Assembly (NCBI GenBank): GCA_910588695.1
Contig: CAJUOV010000001.1
Location: 62,001 to 126,000, forward strand
Length of the DNA: 64,000 nucleotides
Direction: 5' to 3'
Origin: an uncultured Christensenellaceae bacterium
GTDB lineage: Bacteria > Bacillota > Clostridia > Christensenellales > Borkfalkiaceae
Made by a program: the position numbers and the translations under genes. This document shows, in pieces, positions 60,425 through 64,000 of the stretch. Position 1 is the stretch's first letter, and each line of letters opens with the position of its first letter. The notes under the pieces are model-generated. The model worked only from the letters and a program-made list of their open reading frames with translations. It was not told the origin of the DNA and made no database searches.

Positions 60425-61501
60425 ATGCAGGACAAAAAACTCGAAGTGCTCAACGAATACGTAAGCCGCTTGAAGAAAGAAGCACTTTTGAAAGCAATTC
60501 TTTCCGCTCTCGGAGTAGGATTCGCGTCTCTTCTCGTGACCGCGCTCGCATGCTGGTTCACGGAATTCGGCGGATATTGGATTTTTGCGGTCGTATTTAT
60601 CGTACCCTTTGCCGCTTCGCTGCCTCTTTTCTATTTTTTCTTGTATTATCCTTCCGAAAAATACGTTGCAAAGCGTCTCGATCGGCTTGGGCTTGACGAA
60701 AGAATTTTAACGATGGTAGAGTTCGGCGGGCAGGAATCCTATATCATGCAGCGCCAGAGAGCGGACGCGGTTTCCGCTTTGAGTAAATGCAATTCCAAAC
60801 TTGTAAAACTTGCGGTATCCGCATCGATCATCGCGCTTGCTGCGGTCGGCGTTGTCGCGGGCACCACGATGACGACGGTCTACGGGCTTGCGGAAGCGGG
60901 TAAAATTCCCAGCGGGAAGGAGCTCGTCGAAGACGCAATGGCGGACAAGACGGAATTCGAGCTTGTCTATAAAGTTTCGGGGGAAGCGGGGCTCTTGTAC
61001 AGTCCTTTCTGTCCCGAAGGTTCGACTGAAATCACGATGAAAGTCAAAAAGGGGGAGGACGGGGAGATCATCCTGTTCAAACCCGCCGCAGGCTTTGTGT
61101 TCACCCGTTGGGCGGACGGCGTTAAAACGACTTTGCGCCGCGACACCAACGTTCAGGGTAAAATCGTTGCGACGATCGGCTTCGAGAATTTTGAAGGTGG
61201 CTACGGCGACGACAATGCCGAAGATTTCGCTCCGCCGCAGCATCTCGGCAACAGCGGAAACGGCGGCGAAGGCGGACCTCCCATGCCTCCCAATTCCGGT
61301 TCCGGCGAGAAAGATCCCAACGATGATCCGAATACGTCGCTTTCCGAATTGATGGGTTGGGTCTTCGACGGGAAAACCGATTACGGCGGAGCAGTTTTCG
61401 AGGCGGCGTATGCGGATATGCTTGCCGAAATCATGTCGGGCAATTACGATGCCGCGACCAAGGCGCTCGCAGAAGCGTATTTCAATGCAATCAAGAGATA
61501 A
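60425..61501 (+). CDS. Membrane protein with B-repeat-like domain, MoxR cluster
   Basis: 358 residues; AAGGAGGT lies 7 bases before the ATG. The cytoplasmic N-terminus (about 1-22) is followed by two close membrane segments (about 23-46 and 50-73), a charged cytosolic stretch (YPSEKYVAKRLDRLGLDERIL), and a third segment (about 127-150). The outer part has an InlB B-repeat-like strand set (GEIILFKPAAGFVFTRWADG, about 219-238), a Gly/Pro/Asn-rich linker (about 275-305) and a helical C-terminus (AYADMLAEIMSGNYDAATKALAEAY). I do not recognise a named family. It heads the moxR-DUF58-batA run and probably belongs to the same surface or envelope system. Confidence 0.75.
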   Translation: MQDKKLEVLNEYVSRLKKEALLKAILSALGVGFASLLVTALACWFTEFGGYWIFAVVFIVPFAASLPLFYFFLYYPSEKYVAKRLDRLGLDERILTMVEFGGQESYIMQRQRADAVSALSKCNSKLVKLAVSASIIALAAVGVVAGTTMTTVYGLAEAGKIPSGKELVEDAMADKTEFELVYKVSGEAGLLYSPFCPEGSTEITMKVKKGEDGEIILFKPAAGFVFTRWADGVKTTLRRDTNVQGKIVATIGFENFEGGYGDDNAEDFAPPQHLGNSGNGGEGGPPMPPNSGSGEKDPNDDPNTSLSELMGWVFDGKTDYGGAVFEAAYADMLAEIMSGNYDAATKALAEAYFNAIKR

Positions 61502-61524
61502 CTTATATAAACAAGGACGGCATT

Positions 61525-62517
61525 ATGGTTACAGAAAGCAACATTAATTTATTTGAAGAACAATGTAAAAAAATTTTTACGGAAGTTTCCAAAGACGTCA
61601 TCGGGCAGAAAGACGTCGTCGAGAATACGATTATCGCCATGATCGCAGGCGGCAACGTATTGCTCGAAGGCGTGCCCGGAGTCGGGAAAACACGTTTGGT
61701 CCGTACGCTGGGAAGGGTGTTCAATATGCCCTTCTCGCGTATTCAGTTTACGCCCGATTTGATGCCTGCGGACGTGACGGGCACCAATATCATCGTCAAG
61801 GACAAAGCGGGCAACTCCACGTTCGAATTTCAGCCCGGACCTGTTTTCAGTAACATCATTCTTGCCGACGAAATCAACCGTGCGACACCCAAGACGCAAT
61901 CCGCGCTCCTCGAAGCGATGCAGGAGCATACGGTCACGGTTATGGGCGTATCGCGTCCTCTCGAAGAACCCTTCTTCGTGCTTGCGACGCAGAACCCCAT
62001 CGAGCAGGACGGTACCTATCCTTTGCCCGAAGCGCAGATGGACCGCTTTATGTTCAAGGTCAACGTGCCCAATCCCAGCCTCGAAGAGCTCATGCAGATC
62101 GTCGAGCTGACGCAGAAAACCATGGCGGAGACAGCCGACTGCGTGTGCGATAAAAAACAACTTCTTGAAATGCGCGCGACGGCGAATCAGATTCCCGTTG
62201 CGACCGAAGTGCTCAAATTTTCCATGGTGCTCGTCTCCGCGACCCATCCCGACAGCTCCTGCGCTTCGGAAGCGGCGAAGAAGTATATCAGAGTCGGCGC
62301 ATCCCCCCGTGCGGGTCAGGCGCTTATCTCCGCGGCGAAAGTGCTTGCCCTCATCAACGGCAGATTCAACGTGTCTTATTCGGATATCAACCAACTTGCA
62401 TATCCCGTGCTCCGTCACAGAATCAAACTCGGATTCGAGGCGATCGCCGAACGCATTTCGGCGGACGAGATCATTCGCATGATTCTCGACGAAGTCAATA
62501 AAAAATACAGAGATTAA
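61525..62517 (+). CDS. MoxR-type AAA+ ATPase
   Basis: 330 residues from ATG 61525 with AAGGA upstream; the longer frame starts inside the preceding gene. Walker A is EGVPGVGKTRLV (about residues 51-62), Walker B LADEINRATPKTQSALL (about 113-129) and sensor 1 VLATQNPIEQDGTYPLPEAQ in parts (about 152-171). The C-terminal lid domain is complete. MoxR ATPases act as chaperones for VWA-domain partners. Here the DUF58 and BatA-like VWA genes follow directly, the classic order. Confidence 0.95.
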   Translation: MVTESNINLFEEQCKKIFTEVSKDVIGQKDVVENTIIAMIAGGNVLLEGVPGVGKTRLVRTLGRVFNMPFSRIQFTPDLMPADVTGTNIIVKDKAGNSTFEFQPGPVFSNIILADEINRATPKTQSALLEAMQEHTVTVMGVSRPLEEPFFVLATQNPIEQDGTYPLPEAQMDRFMFKVNVPNPSLEELMQIVELTQKTMAETADCVCDKKQLLEMRATANQIPVATEVLKFSMVLVSATHPDSSCASEAAKKYIRVGASPRAGQALISAAKVLALINGRFNVSYSDINQLAYPVLRHRIKLGFEAIAERISADEIIRMILDEVNKKYRD

Positions 62518-62525
62518 CTTATTTG

Positions 62526-63422
62526 ATGAAAAATTCAATCCTCGACGATACCTTCTTTTCCAGATTAGAGGCGCTGTCGTTCAATCTAAAATCCAATCTC
62601 TCGGGTTATTTCGGAGGAAAGCATCTCGTCAGCACATACGGACAGACGGTGGAGTTCTCCGATTACAGAGATTATCAGCTCGGCGATGATATCCGACGGA
62701 TCGACTGGAACCTGTATAGCCGCTTTGAAAAGTATTTCATCAAACTTTTCACAGACGAGCGGCAGATGCAGGTTCAGATTTTTGTCGACTGTTCGGGTTC
62801 GATGGGAAAGGTAAATCCCGTCAAAAAGTCTTACACAATGGCAGCCGCCGCAGCGTTAGGTTACCTTGCGATCCATAACATGGACAAGGTAACCTTTCAC
62901 ACCATGCGGGGAAATGCCGCGGAGAATAAATTCGGTACGATTATCGGCAAAAGCGCCTTTTTCAGGGCGGTCAACGAACTTGAAAAACTCAAATTCGAGG
63001 GCGATACCGATTTGGAAGCGTGCATTACGGGCACCGACATCAGCGCAAGAAACGGATTGAGTGTAATCGTTTCCGATTTCTTTACCGAGAGCAACTGGAA
63101 AAAAGCAGTCGATTATCTTCTCTATAAAAAGAGACAGGTTCTGCTCGTGCAGATTCTGCTTCCCGAGGAGATCGATCCCGCCTACGACGGCAGAATCAAT
63201 TTGATCGACGCGGAGTCGGAGGATATTGCCGACGGCAGAAACATGAAATTAAAGGTCAACAAGGCGATGCGGAAAGCTTATTTGGAAGCGTTCGCCGATT
63301 TCAGAAACGACATTCACGAATTCTGCAAAAAGAGGGACGCGGGTTTTATATCGCTCAGCACTGCAACCCCGATCGAGAAAGTTTTGTTCGGCGAACTGTT
63401 TAACATAGGAATCATATCATGA
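62526..63422 (+). CDS. DUF58 domain protein
   Basis: 298 residues from ATG 62526 (a TTG directly before it is the alternative). GQTVEFSDYRDYQLGDDIRRIDWN in parts (about residues 38-61) is the DUF58 signature. A VWA-like domain follows with the metal-binding loop DCSGSMGK (about 88-95) and LSVIVSDFF (about 178-186). It is expected to work with the MoxR ATPase and the downstream BatA-like protein in an envelope-related complex of unknown job. Its TGA overlaps the next ATG. The ribosome-binding site is weak, so coupling to moxR is likely. Confidence 0.92.
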   Translation: MKNSILDDTFFSRLEALSFNLKSNLSGYFGGKHLVSTYGQTVEFSDYRDYQLGDDIRRIDWNLYSRFEKYFIKLFTDERQMQVQIFVDCSGSMGKVNPVKKSYTMAAAAALGYLAIHNMDKVTFHTMRGNAAENKFGTIIGKSAFFRAVNELEKLKFEGDTDLEACITGTDISARNGLSVIVSDFFTESNWKKAVDYLLYKKRQVLLVQILLPEEIDPAYDGRINLIDAESEDIADGRNMKLKVNKAMRKAYLEAFADFRNDIHEFCKKRDAGFISLSTATPIEKVLFGELFNIGIIS

Positions 63423-64000
63423 CGTTACTCATTCCCCTCGGTTTATTGGGACTTCTGAGCATTATCGCGCTCATCGTCATCTACGTCCTGAAACCGAACT
63501 ACCAACATAAGGAAGTTTCCAGTACTTACATCTGGAAACTCAGCCTGAAATACCGTAAAAAACGTCTGCCCACCAGCAAACTGAGAAATATTTTTCTCAT
63601 CATCTGTCAGGTGCTGACGTTGTTTATCGGCGCATTCATCATGTCTCAACCGATCATTCGCAATGAAAACGGCGTTTTCGATACCGAAGTCGTTGCGGTG
63701 ATCGACGCTTCGGTCAGTATGCGGGCGGCGAAAAACGGCGAGACGCGTTTCGAAAGGGCGGTCGAGCAGGTGATCGATCTTTCCAACCGCACGATCGACG
63801 GAGGCGGATATGTTTCGATTGTGCTTTCCGACGGAAACGACAGCTTTTTGGTACGAAAAGCGGGGCTCGCTGCGCGCGATGAAGTGAATCAAAAACTGCG
63901 CGCTCTCATTGACGATAAATATAATCTCGGCTGTTCCTACGGAAAAACCGATCTCAACAATGCGGTCACGCTTTGCGAAGAGGTCGTTACCTCCAATCCT
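63419..64000 (+). CDS. BatA-like VWA membrane protein, 3' truncated by the window
   Basis: The ATG at 63419 overlaps the DUF58 stop (ATGA). The frame is open for 194 codons to the window end. Residues about 3-25 and 57-77 are hydrophobic and match the N-terminal BatA/aerotolerance-regulator region. The VWA domain starts at about 88, and its MIDAS loop DASVS is at residues 96-100, followed by GYVSIVLSDGND. It completes the MoxR-DUF58-BatA trio. The rest, including the second half of the VWA domain and any further membrane segment, lies outside. Confidence 0.9.
   Translation, partial: MTLLIPLGLLGLLSIIALIVIYVLKPNYQHKEVSSTYIWKLSLKYRKKRLPTSKLRNIFLIICQVLTLFIGAFIMSQPIIRNENGVFDTEVVAVIDASVSMRAAKNGETRFERAVEQVIDLSNRTIDGGGYVSIVLSDGNDSFLVRKAGLAARDEVNQKLRALIDDKYNLGCSYGKTDLNNAVTLCEEVVTSNP

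Overview
The window looks like a chromosomal segment of a spore-forming Clostridia-type Firmicute of moderate GC. The evidence is a SpoIIE homologue, a complete gerA-gerB-gerC germinant receptor operon, strong GGAGG ribosome-binding sites, consensus TTGACA/TATAAT promoters, a [4Fe-4S]-type PurF and a single-chain PurL. Very large BspA-like leucine-rich-repeat (LRR) lipoproteins beside genes such as DUF5685 suggest an intestinal Christensenellales-like lineage, but that placement is an inference. No rRNA, tRNA, CRISPR, insertion sequence or phage gene was recognised. Both ends cut through genes.

Layout. 1-303: end of a membrane-protein gene on the minus strand. 402-13592: a purine operon, purE-purC-purF-like-purF-purM-purN-purO-like-AICAR formyltransferase-purD-purL, which covers PRPP to IMP except purK (not needed if PurE works with N5-CAIR made elsewhere) and purB. 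13653-17259: a cytosolic zinc-ribbon/Glu-rich/LRR protein, then pyrD and pyrE. 17300-17852: two divergent XRE regulators around a pair of palindromic operators. 17894-24478 (minus): spoIIE, a stand-alone transcription unit of tiny ORFs, and the gerABC operon. 24562-27779: prmA-rsmE-mtaB-HIT. 27811-31819: CCA-adding enzyme, divergent from a lipid kinase plus a PP2C phosphatase. 31890-34599 (minus): small membrane protein, YfcE phosphodiesterase, HAD phosphatase, zinc-less MDR protein. 34830-39252: rpmE, a DUF1385-PrmC fusion, prfA and an aminotransferase. 39348-41328: P-loop protein and thrC. 41478-44075: LRR lipoprotein whose promoter carries a G9 tract. 44279-49165: trpS, DUF5685, J-like protein, membrane protein, rlmD, DUF1893. 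49516-60225: a 3569-residue LRR lipoprotein. 60425-64000: membrane protein, MoxR ATPase, DUF58 protein and a truncated BatA/VWA protein.

How the parts fit. Most genes are housekeeping (nucleotide synthesis, translation factors and rRNA/tRNA modification, sporulation/germination). The accessory signal is in (i) an amidophosphoribosyltransferase paralogue with a dead glutaminase site, (ii) an isolated promoter-to-terminator unit carrying tandem mini-ORFs with excellent ribosome-binding sites, (iii) a compact XRE switch with matched operators, (iv) a probable phase-variable surface lipoprotein, and (v) a giant LRR lipoprotein bracketed by two copies of the same hairpin sequence. Starts were corrected where a promoter or ribosome-binding site shows that the longest reading frame is too long.
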